Shown: positions 25,742-35,730, counted from the first letter of the stretch. The stretch: DNA of 50,706 nucleotides from an uncultured Acetatifactor sp. (GCA_910586215.1 CAJUGH010000029.1:1-50706); one strand, 5' to 3'. The notes: a model not told the origin generated them from the letters alone. Numbers and translations are program-made.

Positions 25742-27562
25742 CTATTCATCTCCTGATGCAGGAGATATGGCATTCTGCAATTTCTCCGTGAGCTGCTCCG
25801 GCAGTAGGGGAGGGATCTGGAAGGAGACCAAGAAGCCGGAACCATCCCTTCCCGGGGAGAGCTTTAAGGAGGCGGACTCGCCGAAGGTCAGTTTCAGACG
25901 GCTGTTTACATTGGATAGGGCGAAGCCGTTTGTCTCTGTCCCAGTGAGAACGGGCTGCTGTAGTTTTTCCGAGAGGTATGTAAATTTTTCCGGGAGAAGG
26001 GCAGCGCCATTGTTCTCAATGGTAAAGAGGAGCCGCACATCCTCCCCCTGGCGGCTGGCACAGATGGAGATCAAGATCAGATTGCCTGTGCTGCTGGGGG
26101 AGAAGCCGTGTACGAAACAATTCTCGATCAGGGGCTGTAAGATATTCTTGGGAATGCCATATTTGCGCAGGGAATTTTCCACATCGAACTCGTAGTCACA
26201 GTCTGCAAACCGATAGGAGTAGAGATTGACCAGGTTCTCTGCCTGGGCGCATTCCTCGCCGATGGAGATGAACAGATCCCGTTTGGTCTGATAGCGGTAC
26301 ATTTTGGATAACAGGAGCAGCATCTGGGTGGCATCCTCGTTTTTTCCCTGTAGGATCTGGACACGGATCTGTTCCAGGGCGTTGTAGAGAAAATGAGGAT
26401 TGATACTGGTCTGCATAGCATAGAGTTCCGCTTTCCGCTGGGATATCTCAAACAGATAGGTATTCTCTATGTTACGCTGCAGTTCATCGCACATATGGTT
26501 AAAGCTTTGGATAATGCTGGTAAATTCATCGTTGCTCCTGGGGACTGGCATCCGGTAGGACAGGTTGTTGTGGCCTACCAATGCCATACCTTGACGGATG
26601 TTGTTCACGCGGTGATTGGCGGAACGCAGGACAACGGAATACAGCAGGATGCAGCTTAGGGCGATTCCGATGCCCACCAGCAGGAGGATGTTCTGCAGGT
26701 AGGAAGTTTTCAGGGAAGACTCCGGAAACTGGTAGGTAACGCTGTACTGGTATTTGGGGTGGATCAAGGTGGAGATATAATATTTTTTGCCGCTGATCAT
26801 GACAGGAATCCGGTTCTTCTCCACAATGGTCACAGGTTCCCCGCCGGGGCTGCCATCTGAAGAGTAGAGAAGCTCCCCGGCAGAATTGCGGATGGAGAAC
26901 AGAGCGGTGTCTGTCAGGCCGGACTCATTGAGGGCACTGGTAAATTCATCGGCAGAATACAATACAATCAGATATCCCAGGTTGGAGACGGTATCCTCGC
27001 CGGACCGGAAAATAGTACCGCTTAGTCCATACAGATGCTCGGCTGGCTTTTCAAGGGCGCTGCTTAAATTGCAGATCTGGTCATCCGTCAGAAGCTGAAG
27101 CTTGTAGGGAGTGAACCGGAAGATAGTTCTGGTCAATTTGATTGGCATTAACGTGCCATATCTGATATCATACTGGTAGAGCAGTCCGCTGCGTGTCAGA
27201 AGAAGCAGTCCGCAGCAATAGTGGTCGGCACTACAGAGACTGTGGAGGGTGCTAAGAAGCGTTTCGCTTGCCTCGGCGGAAATGTCACCATTGGGGGAGC
27301 GATATAGTTCACAGAGGGCATCATAGGCATCGGAATTATTGAAAATAGGGAAAAAGAAGTCTGAGAAAGCCGTCACCCTGGCGGAGAGTGTCCCGGAAAG
27401 GGTGGTGATTGCAACATCATAATCACTGAGCCTGGAGGAAAGCTCCTGCTGTCTGATGAGGAGCTGGCAGACATAGAGCAGGGTGCTGGTGACAAAAAAG
27501 ACCAGCAGGGTGCATACCAGGATAATATTGGCAAAATAACTTTTAGTTACTTTACAGAGCAT
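25742..27562 (-). CDS. YesM-type sensor histidine kinase
   Basis: The 606-residue kinase has one membrane span near residues 11-34, a large extracytoplasmic sensor region, a second span near 290, a HAMP-like region and a His_kinase domain (PF06580) with SINPHFLYNALEQI, the histidine near residue 388. An ATPase domain follows with PLIENCFVHGFSP. This is the YesM/LytS kinase architecture used for sensing extracellular glycans. The start at 27562 is chosen because GGAGGT lies eight bases upstream; the frame continues 66 bases further up without one. It probably phosphorylates the YesN regulator at 17540-19048. It is divergent from an orphan binding lipoprotein and convergent with the uptake operon. 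Confidence 0.9.
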   Translation of the reverse strand: MLCKVTKSYFANIILVCTLLVFFVTSTLLYVCQLLIRQQELSSRLSDYDVAITTLSGTLSARVTAFSDFFFPIFNNSDAYDALCELYRSPNGDISAEASETLLSTLHSLCSADHYCCGLLLLTRSGLLYQYDIRYGTLMPIKLTRTIFRFTPYKLQLLTDDQICNLSSALEKPAEHLYGLSGTIFRSGEDTVSNLGYLIVLYSADEFTSALNESGLTDTALFSIRNSAGELLYSSDGSPGGEPVTIVEKNRIPVMISGKKYYISTLIHPKYQYSVTYQFPESSLKTSYLQNILLLVGIGIALSCILLYSVVLRSANHRVNNIRQGMALVGHNNLSYRMPVPRSNDEFTSIIQSFNHMCDELQRNIENTYLFEISQRKAELYAMQTSINPHFLYNALEQIRVQILQGKNEDATQMLLLLSKMYRYQTKRDLFISIGEECAQAENLVNLYSYRFADCDYEFDVENSLRKYGIPKNILQPLIENCFVHGFSPSSTGNLILISICASRQGEDVRLLFTIENNGAALLPEKFTYLSEKLQQPVLTGTETNGFALSNVNSRLKLTFGESASLKLSPGRDGSGFLVSFQIPPLLPEQLTEKLQNAISPASGDE

Positions 27563-27685
27563 AGCGGGATACCTCCAGATCCAGGATAGAGACAAGGCCA
27601 TTTTATCACGGGGCTTCCGAAAAAGCAATCAGCATGGCCGGACTGTCCTGGCAGTTAACAGGAATACGCGGATGGAGTAAATGAT

Positions 27686-29380
27686 ATGGACAGGGTTAGG
27701 AAGAAAATGTGGGGGGTTGTGCTGACTGCCAGTATATTGGCAGCAGGATGTGGAACAGAACAGGAAGAGATTCCGGAAGGAACGGGGGAAGGCTGTACAG
27801 TCTCTGTATTTGTACAGCAGGCGGATGCTTCCGCAAACATCTGGAAGGGATGGGGGGCTTCAGCCCTGTACGAAGATACAGGGATCACAGTGGAATTCTA
27901 TTCCGGGGGAAAGCAGACAGAAAATAAGCTGAGACAGTACATGGCTTCCGGTGCAGTGCCGGATCTGATACAATTCCAGAATCTGAACCAGGCAAAGCTG
28001 TACATGGATGGAGGACTTCTGCTTCCGCTGGATGCGTACCGGAGTTACCTTCCTGCGCTCTTTGAGGGGGACACATACAAAGCGGCGCTGGAGTATGCAG
28101 CGGACAGTCTGTGCAATGGGGAGGGGGTATGCCTTGTGCCGGTGTCTGTGGGGGCGCCGTGTAAGGGGGATGGGGAGTCTGTAGCTATGCTCCAGTGGAC
28201 GGCCTATCACAGGGTGGGGGAACCTGGGATCGGGACACTGGAGGACTATCTGGATGTAGTGGAACAGATGCTGAAAGAGAAGCCCCTTAGCAATACAGGG
28301 GAGCGTATGTATGGCTTTTCCATCTATCAGGGGGACAATGGGATCAGCACACATATTGCTGCCTGGGCCGCAATGTATGGCATTGACCTGTCCAATGTGT
28401 CACCCTTGATGGAAGTGCATGTGGAGACAGGCCAGATAGCCCCGGCTCTTGCGGAAGACAGCTTTTATAAGAGGGTGCTGCATTTCTATTTTGAGGCAAA
28501 TCAGAGGGGGCTGCTGGACAGCGATTCCCGCACCCAGACATACAATAGCCTGGAGCGGAAGATACGGTCGGGCAGAGTGTTATTTACCAGGGAAAAGGAG
28601 CTGGCCAGGAGCTATAATGACCTGCTGGAAAGCTTTGGGGAAGTGGCTGGTACCACAGACGGTTATGTGACAATTGCGGCAGAGGATATGTCGATCCTGA
28701 CAGAAAGCCGAAGACCGGTGGGGAGAAACTGTTATTGGGCAGTCTACAGGAATTCTTCCCATGTAGAGGAGACATGCAGGCTGTTAAACTGGCTCTATGA
28801 GGAGGAAAACCAGTTCCTGCTGTACAATGGTCCCCAGGGGGTATTGTGGGAATACGATGAAGCGGGATATCCGTATGTGACAGAGAGCGGAAGAAAGCTG
28901 CTGGAGGGCAGCCCGGTACAGCTTCCCGGGTACCAGGGAACCCTGGAGGATGGAACAGCACCTTTTGGATATATGGGACTTACCGGAGCCACCCGGATCC
29001 AGGGAGGCTATCCATTGTCATACCGTTATTGGGACAGTTTCCGGGAGGGCAGATATACCAGTCTGGACAGAAAAATGCAGGAATGCTATGGGGCAGAGTC
29101 AGTGGAAGCCTATCTGGAAGAGGAGAACCTGTTGGTGGAGGAAAACCCGGCAGTCTATATGGTGCGGGCCATTCCGGAGGATATGGAGAGAAAGCAGGAG
29201 AGAATCAAGGAGAGGATGGAGCAGATGGCCTGGGACATGATATATGCGGAGAATGAGGAGACATTTGAGAAACTCTGGGACAGCCTTGTGGAGGAAGCCG
29301 GACTCCTGGGCAGCGGGCAGATAGAAGACTTTTATGAAAGAGAGTGGGAGAAAGCACTGACGGCTGCTGCGGCTTATTAG
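27686..29380 (+). CDS. Orphan sugar-binding lipoprotein next to YesM
   Basis: The 564-residue protein has a signal peptide with the lipobox LAAGC, the cysteine at C22, and a solute-binding fold: SVFVQQADA, a strand VEFYSGG, YMASGAVPDLIQFQNL and a helical C-terminal lobe. The last 70 residues are highly charged and helical (ERKQERIKERMEQM). No permease gene follows; the next genes are a nucleotidyltransferase and HEPN protein with a separate promoter. It is divergent from the YesM gene, 123 bases away. It could supply a second ligand specificity to the permeases at 22075-23929, or act as a ligand-capturing partner of the YesM sensor. Both are inferences from position. The start has GGAG at a usual distance. 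Confidence 0.82.
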   Translation: MDRVRKKMWGVVLTASILAAGCGTEQEEIPEGTGEGCTVSVFVQQADASANIWKGWGASALYEDTGITVEFYSGGKQTENKLRQYMASGAVPDLIQFQNLNQAKLYMDGGLLLPLDAYRSYLPALFEGDTYKAALEYAADSLCNGEGVCLVPVSVGAPCKGDGESVAMLQWTAYHRVGEPGIGTLEDYLDVVEQMLKEKPLSNTGERMYGFSIYQGDNGISTHIAAWAAMYGIDLSNVSPLMEVHVETGQIAPALAEDSFYKRVLHFYFEANQRGLLDSDSRTQTYNSLERKIRSGRVLFTREKELARSYNDLLESFGEVAGTTDGYVTIAAEDMSILTESRRPVGRNCYWAVYRNSSHVEETCRLLNWLYEEENQFLLYNGPQGVLWEYDEAGYPYVTESGRKLLEGSPVQLPGYQGTLEDGTAPFGYMGLTGATRIQGGYPLSYRYWDSFREGRYTSLDRKMQECYGAESVEAYLEEENLLVEENPAVYMVRAIPEDMERKQERIKERMEQMAWDMIYAENEETFEKLWDSLVEEAGLLGSGQIEDFYEREWEKALTAAAAY

Positions 29381-29439
29381 GGATGCACCCCTCGGCAAAG
29401 CCGTAAAAAGTAACCGGGTTTGCGAGAGAATAGTTGGAG

Positions 29440-29468
29440 TTGACTGGATCTGCCTGGCAATTTATAAT
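29440..29468 (+). promoter_or_regulatory. Sigma-A promoter of the MNT/HEPN pair
   Basis: TTGACT, 17 bases, TATAAT. The match is five of six and six of six with ideal spacing. It leaves a leader of roughly 100 bases before the GTG at 29580. Confidence 0.78.
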
Positions 29469-29579
29469 GGAAGCAGCGTAGCTGTAGAGTTTATGGCATA
29501 AAAAGGGGACTGACAGGCACAAGGTGGGACATGGACGTAAGCTTTCCGGCGGTACAAAACAGGGGTGGAGGATGCGTGT

Positions 29580-29954
29580 GTGAAGAAGTATAACAATTTT
29601 GATCTGCATTTTCATTTCGGTCTGAAACATGGGAAAATAGATTTTCTGCATGCTGCATATGTCCATCCGCTGAAGCAGGATCTGGTGCAGGAATTCCAGG
29701 AGGATTTTAGGAAGGACGACAATGTAAAGGCGGCGATTGTGTTTGGCAGCGGGGTGGAATTCCGATGTAACAGTTACAGTGACCTGGATCTGTGTATTGA
29801 GCGTTATGACACAAAAAAGGCATTTCATTACCAGGCGGCTGGGCTGGGAGAGGCGGTGGATATCCTCTATGCTGACAGCATCGGGGAGCGGCTGCAGAAA
29901 GAGATTGCGGAAAAAGGGATTGTGGTCTACGACAGGGAGGGGTGTTATGTGTGA
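29580..29954 (+). CDS. Minimal nucleotidyltransferase (MNT) domain protein
   Basis: The 124-residue protein carries the nucleotidyltransferase signature: FGSG at residues 55-58, then D68 and D70 in SDLDLCI and a third aspartate D94 in EAVDILY. These residues bind metal and NTP. In MNT/HEPN pairs the MNT protein can modify its partner with AMP. The GTG at 29580 is chosen because GGAGG lies eight bases upstream; an in-frame GTG at 29565 has none. The stop overlaps the start of the HEPN gene by eight bases, indicating translational coupling. About 45 residues precede the core domain, more than in most minimal MNT proteins. Confidence 0.85.
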   Translation: MKKYNNFDLHFHFGLKHGKIDFLHAAYVHPLKQDLVQEFQEDFRKDDNVKAAIVFGSGVEFRCNSYSDLDLCIERYDTKKAFHYQAAGLGEAVDILYADSIGERLQKEIAEKGIVVYDREGCYV

Positions 29955-30465
29955 CATTAGATTTTTTAGGCGGGCTTACCTGGACTACAGGGCGGCAGAG
30001 AATTTGTGGAAAATACCAGTAAATGATGAGGCCTATATGAATGCAGTGGCATATCATCTGCAGCAGGCGGTAGAAAAGACTTTAAAAGCATTTCTGGAAT
30101 GCGTGGGCGTCACGGTGCCGAATACACATGATATTGACAAACTGGTGCGCATGTCCAGAGATAATGGATCACGGGTGGTGCTGACGCAGTGGCTGAAGGA
30201 TAAGACAGATATGCTGACCCGCTGGGAGACGGATACGCGGTATGACATGGATTATTGTGTGGAAAAAGAGAAAGTGGAAAATGGACTGGCAGAGGTGAAA
30301 CGTTTTCTGGAGGGGAACGGATTGCAGGAAGAGCTTAGGGACGAGTTGAAAATGCCCGGGGTAAAAGAGAAGCTGGCAGAACATTTTCCCAGATCGTACC
30401 ATCCAGACAGTGACTTTGAGTGGAACTGTCTGTACCAGATTTTTTACAGGAGGATGGAAGGATAA
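29947..30465 (+). CDS. HEPN domain protein (PF05168-like), partner of MNT
   Basis: The 172-residue helical protein has the HEPN signature AYHLQQAVEKTLKAFL at residues 35-50 and NTHDIDKLVRM at 59-69, with the later TRYDMDY near 97-103. It belongs to the PF05168-like group, which mostly lacks the RX4-6H RNase motif; I see no clear copy of that motif here. With the upstream MNT protein it forms the classic two-gene module. Some such modules are toxin-antitoxin systems in which the MNT protein AMPylates the HEPN RNase; others have unknown roles. The C-terminal 45 residues extend beyond the usual domain. The ATG overlaps the MNT stop codon. Confidence 0.82.
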   Translation: MCDIRFFRRAYLDYRAAENLWKIPVNDEAYMNAVAYHLQQAVEKTLKAFLECVGVTVPNTHDIDKLVRMSRDNGSRVVLTQWLKDKTDMLTRWETDTRYDMDYCVEKEKVENGLAEVKRFLEGNGLQEELRDELKMPGVKEKLAEHFPRSYHPDSDFEWNCLYQIFYRRMEG

Positions 30466-30529
30466 GCAGAAGGTAAAAATAGGAGAAGCAGAGTGCATAA
30501 AGAATATAAAAAACAGGAGGAGCAGACAC

Positions 30530-32344
30530 ATGCCAGACACAACTAAAAAATTACAAAGCCGTAAGGAGGTTCCCCAGGAACTGACCTGGGATCTGTCCTT
30601 GATCTATGCCACCGAGGAGGAGATGTACCAGGACGCGGAAAAGATGGAGAAGCTGGCCCGGGACATTGCAGATACCTACCGGGGAAAGCTGGATACACCA
30701 GAGGCCATAGATGCCTGTCTGACAGCGTACCGCAAGGTGTGGGAGCTGATGACGCTGACAGGGAATTACTGCAGTCTGGCAGTGGAGGTGGACTATTATG
30801 ACAGCCATAACCAGGAGCGCAACGGACGCATAGGCCGGCGTATGTCGGAGATGAGCAGTCTCTTAAGCTTCGTGGACAGCGAGATCATGGACCAGGAGGA
30901 AAGTGTCATCCGGGAGGCCATGGGCTATGGGAATGGCAACAGGGGGTATCTGGAGGATCTGCTCCGGAATAAGGCTCACCGCCTCCACCCGGAGGCAGAG
31001 CGGGTGATGGCAGCCCTGTCCCGGTCCCTGGATGCCCCCTATGAGATCTACAATGCCGCCAAGCTGGCTGACATGAAATTCCAGGATTTTGAGGCAGACG
31101 GAGAAAAATTTCCCCTGGGGTATTCCCTGTTTGAGGACAATTACGAGTATGATGCCCGCACGGAAGTGCGCAGGGCGGCCTTCCAGGCTTTTTCCAAAAA
31201 AATCGCAGAGTATGAGAATGTGACGGCCGCAGCATACAATGCTGCCCTTCAGACGGAGAAGACCCTGGCGGATCTGCGCGGATTTGACAGTGTGTACGAC
31301 AGCCTGTTGTTCTCCCAGAAGGTAGGGCAGGACATGTACCACCGCCAGATCGACTTGATTATGGAAAAGCTGGCTCCCCACATGCGCAAATATGCAAGGC
31401 TGCTCAGGAAGGTGCACCATCTGGACAAAATGACTTATGCGGATCTGAAGCTGCCCCTGGATCCCGAATACGACCCTTCTGTCACCATAGAGGAGTCCAG
31501 GGCGTACATTGAAAAGGGGCTTGCCATCCTGGGGGAGAATTATGTGGAGATGGTGCGCACAGCCTACCGGGAGCGGTGGGTGGATTTCGCCAGGAATGCG
31601 GGAAAGTCCACAGGCGGCTTCTGTGCCAGTCCCTATGGAAGGAATTCTTTCATTCTGCTGAACTGGAATGACAAGATGTCGGATGTGTTCACCCTGGCCC
31701 ATGAGCTTGGGCATGCCGGGCATTTCAAGGCCTGCAACAGCGCCCAGAATCTGTTTGATACGGATGTGTCCACCTATTTTGTGGAGGCTCCCTCTACCAT
31801 GAACGAACTATTGATGGCCCATTATCTGTTGAAGACTAGTGATGACAAGCGCTTCCGCCGCTGGGTGCTCACCAGCATGGTAGGGCATACCTATTACCAT
31901 AATTTTGTGACCCATCTGCTGGAGGCAGCCTACCAGCGGGAGGTGTACCGGATCATTGAGGGAGGCGGCAGTGTCCAGGCGGAGACCTTGAACGGGATCA
32001 TGCGCAATACCCTGGAAAAATTCTGGGGGGAGGATGTGGAGATCACGGAAGGGGCAGAGCATACCTGGATGCGCCAGCCCCACTATTACATGGGTCTGTA
32101 CTCCTATACCTACAGTGCCGGGCTGACCATAGCCACCCAGATGTGCAAGCGCATCGAGAAGGAGGGAGAAGGGGCCATAGAGGACTGGAAGAAAGTGCTG
32201 GCGGCAGGCAGTACCGGCACGCCGGTGGAACTGGCGGCTATGGCAGGAATCGACATTACTACAGACGGGCCGCTTCTGGATACCATAGAGACCATCGGGG
32301 GAATGATTGACGAGATCTGCCAGTTGACAGAGGAGCTGGGATAA
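30530..32344 (+). CDS. pepF: Oligoendopeptidase F
   Basis: The 604-residue cytoplasmic metallopeptidase of family M3B cleaves oligopeptides. The zinc motif HELGH is at residues 391-395, with a following glutamate in FVEAPSTMNE as third ligand, and the conserved GGFCASPYGRNSFILLNW stands just upstream of it. Length and domain order match PepF. The start has CAGGAGGAG upstream; the frame opens earlier but inside the HEPN gene. A response regulator gene begins three bases after its stop codon, so it is probably cotranscribed with the two-component genes that follow. Confidence 0.95.
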   Translation: MPDTTKKLQSRKEVPQELTWDLSLIYATEEEMYQDAEKMEKLARDIADTYRGKLDTPEAIDACLTAYRKVWELMTLTGNYCSLAVEVDYYDSHNQERNGRIGRRMSEMSSLLSFVDSEIMDQEESVIREAMGYGNGNRGYLEDLLRNKAHRLHPEAERVMAALSRSLDAPYEIYNAAKLADMKFQDFEADGEKFPLGYSLFEDNYEYDARTEVRRAAFQAFSKKIAEYENVTAAAYNAALQTEKTLADLRGFDSVYDSLLFSQKVGQDMYHRQIDLIMEKLAPHMRKYARLLRKVHHLDKMTYADLKLPLDPEYDPSVTIEESRAYIEKGLAILGENYVEMVRTAYRERWVDFARNAGKSTGGFCASPYGRNSFILLNWNDKMSDVFTLAHELGHAGHFKACNSAQNLFDTDVSTYFVEAPSTMNELLMAHYLLKTSDDKRFRRWVLTSMVGHTYYHNFVTHLLEAAYQREVYRIIEGGGSVQAETLNGIMRNTLEKFWGEDVEITEGAEHTWMRQPHYYMGLYSYTYSAGLTIATQMCKRIEKEGEGAIEDWKKVLAAGSTGTPVELAAMAGIDITTDGPLLDTIETIGGMIDEICQLTEELG

Positions 32345-32347
32345 AAC

Positions 32348-33657
32348 ATGTATTCATTGGTGATTGCAGAAGATGAATTTACCACCAGGCGGGGACTTGT
32401 GAACATGGTCCAGTGGAGAGAGCTTGGCTTCCAGGTGGACGGGGAATTTTCCGATGGGAGGGAATTGCTGGATTACCTGAAGGGCAATACGCCGGATGTG
32501 ATCCTGACAGATATCCGGATGACCCAGGTGGGCGGTATGGAAATTGCCAGGTTTGTGGCACAGCAGAACCTTCCCGTCCAGGTGGTATTCCTGTCTGGCC
32601 ATAAGGAATTTGCCTTGGCCCAGGAGGCTGTGACACATCATGTGTATCACTATCTGCTGAAGCCGGTTGACCTGTCCAGGCTGCGGGATGTGTTCCGCAG
32701 CCTGAAGGAAAAGCTGGACCAGATGAGCCGCAGGGAGGAACTGGTCCAGGACCGCCTGGAGCATTATAACCGTCTGGTTGATTATGAGAGGCAACAGTTT
32801 GTGACAGACGCCTATTTTGGATCGCTGGCCCATCCGGAACAGATGGCCAGGAGACTACGGCTTCTGGGAGCTGGAGACCAGGCAGGGGATATCCGTCTCT
32901 TCCTGGTGAAGCTGGTGCTGGAGAAGGATTCCCAGTACCAGGATTTTCTGGACAATTATGGCACACAGGAGTTACAGGAACAACTGCTCCATGTGCTGGC
33001 ATATTTTGACCGGAACCTGGAGTACTATCCCATCACCTGGGGCAGCACAAAAGAGGGGGAAATGTCCCTGCTGGGAGTCTTCTGGGAGACGAAAGCCGGT
33101 GAGACGGACAGATACCAGCCCTGTCGGCTGCGGGAGGCTGTCTACGACCTGCTGGCCATCCGGGCCAGGGTGGAGCAGTTCCTGCATCTGGATGCCCCGG
33201 AGGATCTGGTACGCTGTACGAAACAGGTGGGAATGGAGGAATCTGCGGGGCATCTGATGGAGGAGGGGAGTACCTACAGCTTATCCAGGACCAGAACAGG
33301 CTGCTGTGTACCTATCTGTGCCAGAATGACCTGGAACAGGGGATGGAACTGGTGGAGGCTTTGTGTAGTAACTATCTGAAGGGCGGGAGTGCTTTTGCGG
33401 TGAGGTACTGTATCTACACAGTGATGAAGCTGCTGGAGGAGGCTGGATGCCGGGATCTGACAGAGTGGAACCAGTTGTATGCCAGGTGTATGGATTCCCT
33501 GCCGCCAGCCAGGCCGCAGGAACTGCCTGGCTGGCTGGAGCACAGTGTGGCAGTGCTGTTTGACTATAGGGGAAGGCAGACCGCTGGCCGACAGGACACC
33601 AGCATTGAGAAGGTGATGGGAAAGTCCCCTGGTGACTACCGGGCAGGAGAGAGATGA
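32348..33657 (+). pseudogene. Broken YesN-type response regulator (frameshift, HTH mostly missing)
   Basis: The 5' part encodes a good receiver (IAEDEF, phospho-acceptor D55 in VILTDIRM, YLLKPVD) and the YesN middle region. Near 33265 the frame is lost. One extra G in the GGGG run at 33265-33268 would restore it: the reading becomes EEGEYLQLIQDQNRLL and continues to the stop at 33657. Even when corrected the product is about 436 residues and ends with KVMGKSPGDYR. That is the last strand of an AraC domain, with about 80 residues of the helix-turn-helix region missing before it. So there are two independent lesions: a single-base deletion and an apparent in-frame loss of the DNA-binding core. 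It follows pepF closely and overlaps the kinase gene. A sequencing error could explain the first lesion but not the second. Confidence 0.8.
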
Positions 33658-35473
33658 ACAGCAGGAATAAGGAACAGGGTTTTCTATACAGGATACAGAA
33701 CAGGCAGTTTCGGAGACTTTTTCTCAAAAACTGGCTGCAGGTGTTTCTATGCGTGACGCTGCCCCTGGGGCTGTGTGTGGCGGCTATCCAGTATTTTTCC
33801 AGGAAAAGCCTGTTCCAGGAGGTAGATGCCGCGGCACAGCGGAGCACCCGCAATACCATGGCCACCTTGAATGTATTGTTCGAGGAAGTGCAGGACAGCC
33901 TGGAGAAGAAGGTGATGGATGGGAACGTCAGCGCCTTTCTGGGCATGGAGCGCACGGAGCCCAGGACATATGAGTACGTGGCAGCCGTGAATGAAGCGCT
34001 AAAACTGATTGATGCGGACTACCGTGATAATCTGTACGATTCCGTGGATATCTACTCCCAGGCAGGAGAGTATGTGATATCCGCTTCCCACCGGGCACAG
34101 GCCTACCAGGGATTTGAGGATAAGAGCCTGGTGGAGGCATTCTGGCGCGGACAGGAGGAATATCCGTCCCAGAATATGTTTGTGGTGCCCCGGATGACTA
34201 CCGGTACCAGGACCAGGCCTGTCAGAAGAGTGATTACCGTCTATTGGGCGCGGACTGTGGGCAGAGGGAAGAAGGCCTTTGTAGCCGTGAGCATAGACAC
34301 GGAGAAACTGATCCGCTATATCACCGACAGCTATGACGGCATGCAGGGGGCTTACTTGATCGTGGATCGGGATAACCGGGTAATACTGGACACCACGGGA
34401 CAGCGGAATGACCAGATAGTGGAGCTGCCGGAAGATGCCGGTATCCAGGCTGCGACAGCGCAGGTGGAAGGCCGGATATGCGGATATTCTGGATGCCCAT
34501 GGACAGGTTTGGCTGGAAGTGTATCCAGATCGTGCCCATGCGGGAATTCCAGCAGAGCAATATCCAGCTGGGCAGGTGGGTCCTCTTGATTTTCCTGCTT
34601 GGCATGTCCGCTGCGGTATTTCTCTCTTACAGCACTACCAACAAGCTATTTGGGCCCATAGAAGCCATCCTCCAGCTTCTGGAAGACCCAACCGGACAGG
34701 TGCTGACCGGGGACCAGGACGGGGAGATCCAGTATATGCTGGTGTCCATCCTGGAACTGTTCCAGAAGAACATGACTTTGGAGCAGGAGATGGTGGAACG
34801 TGTGGTGGCGCTTCGGGGTGCCAGGGCCAAGGCACTGCAGGAGCAAATGACGCCCCATTTCCTAAACAATGTGCTGCAGGCCATCAACTGGACAGCTATT
34901 GGGGAGACTGGCCGGGAGGACAGTGTCACCAGCAAGTCTATTATACTGCTGGCAGATATCTTAAGTGCCGGGAAAGAGCAGAAGACCAATATTACCACGG
35001 TGACGGATGAGATCGCATACACGAAAAAATTTGTGGAGCTGGAATGCCTGCGTTTCGGGCCGGGGATCCACTGTTTCTACCAGGTTGCCCCGGCGGCGGA
35101 GGGCATGCCCATTCCCTGTATCTCCCTGCAGACCCTGGTGGAGAATGCCATCAGTCATGGGCTGCAGCCAAGAGGGGGAACTGGCAATATCTATGTGAAT
35201 ATCAGTGACAATGCCCAGGGAGGCGTGGATATCTGCGTGGAGGATGATGGCGTGGGAATGGAGCAGGAGGTAATAGACAGGATCTATTCCATGCTGGAGA
35301 ATGAATACATCTACGTAGGGGAACATCTGGGCATGATCAATCTCTTTCAGCGTTTTCGGCTGATCTATGGTGAGAAGTGCCAGTTCCATCTGGGACGGGG
35401 CGTCCATGGGGGCGCCAGGGTGGAGATCAGAACGCCCAGGCTGCCAGAGCTGTGGGCGGCGCGGAAGGTATAA
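33654..35473 (+). pseudogene. Broken YesM-type sensor histidine kinase (frameshift)
   Basis: The first frame (33654-34589) gives a membrane span at about residues 28-48 and an extracytoplasmic sensor region. The second frame (from about 34476) gives MDRFGWKCIQIVP, a second span, HAMP region, TPHFLNNVLQAINW with the phospho-accepting histidine, TLVENAISHGLQP and EDDGVGM of the ATPase domain. The two halves join in frame if one G is added to the GG at 34474-34475, giving EGRDMRIFWMP. The corrected protein is 606 residues, normal for YesM. The start overlaps the response regulator stop codon. Otherwise all motifs look intact, so the loss is recent or a sequence error. Confidence 0.85.
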
Positions 35474-35531
35474 AATGGAAGGTATAAAATAAAAGCATAT
35501 AACATTAAGAAGATTTTCCAGGACCGGGCAT

Positions 35532-35565
35532 AAAGCGCGGGAGCCATAAAAGGCTCCCGCGCTTT
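35532..35565 (+). terminator. Terminator after the second two-component pair
   Basis: A perfect 14-bp stem: AAAGCGCGGGAGCC and GGCTCCCGCGCTTT with loop ATAAAA, followed by GCCTTTGTG. The T tract is short but the stem is very stable. It lies in the 333-bp gap (35474-35806) between the kinase and the permease genes; the rest of the gap holds A-rich sequence and the promoter at 35731. Confidence 0.85.
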
Positions 35566-35730
35566 GCCTTTGTGTGAGATACCGGCTGGCGTCTGTAAAA
35601 GGCTGTGTACACATAAAAAGTAGAAATAGCAGGAAGAAGGTAAAAATAGATAGATGGAAATGTCTCAAAAGTGTGGAAAAGAGATAAAATTGCAGGATGA
35701 TTTGCACAAAACAAAGCATAATCCGTGAGA

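Noticed and set aside
29381..29440. Terminator after the orphan lipoprotein gene
   Set aside because: CGGC/GCCG is only a four-pair stem and the A run is on the wrong side.
33556..33615. A hidden helix-turn-helix in another frame of the broken regulator
   Set aside because: I translated the other forward frames; neither gives AraC-like residues and one stops soon, so the domain is really absent.
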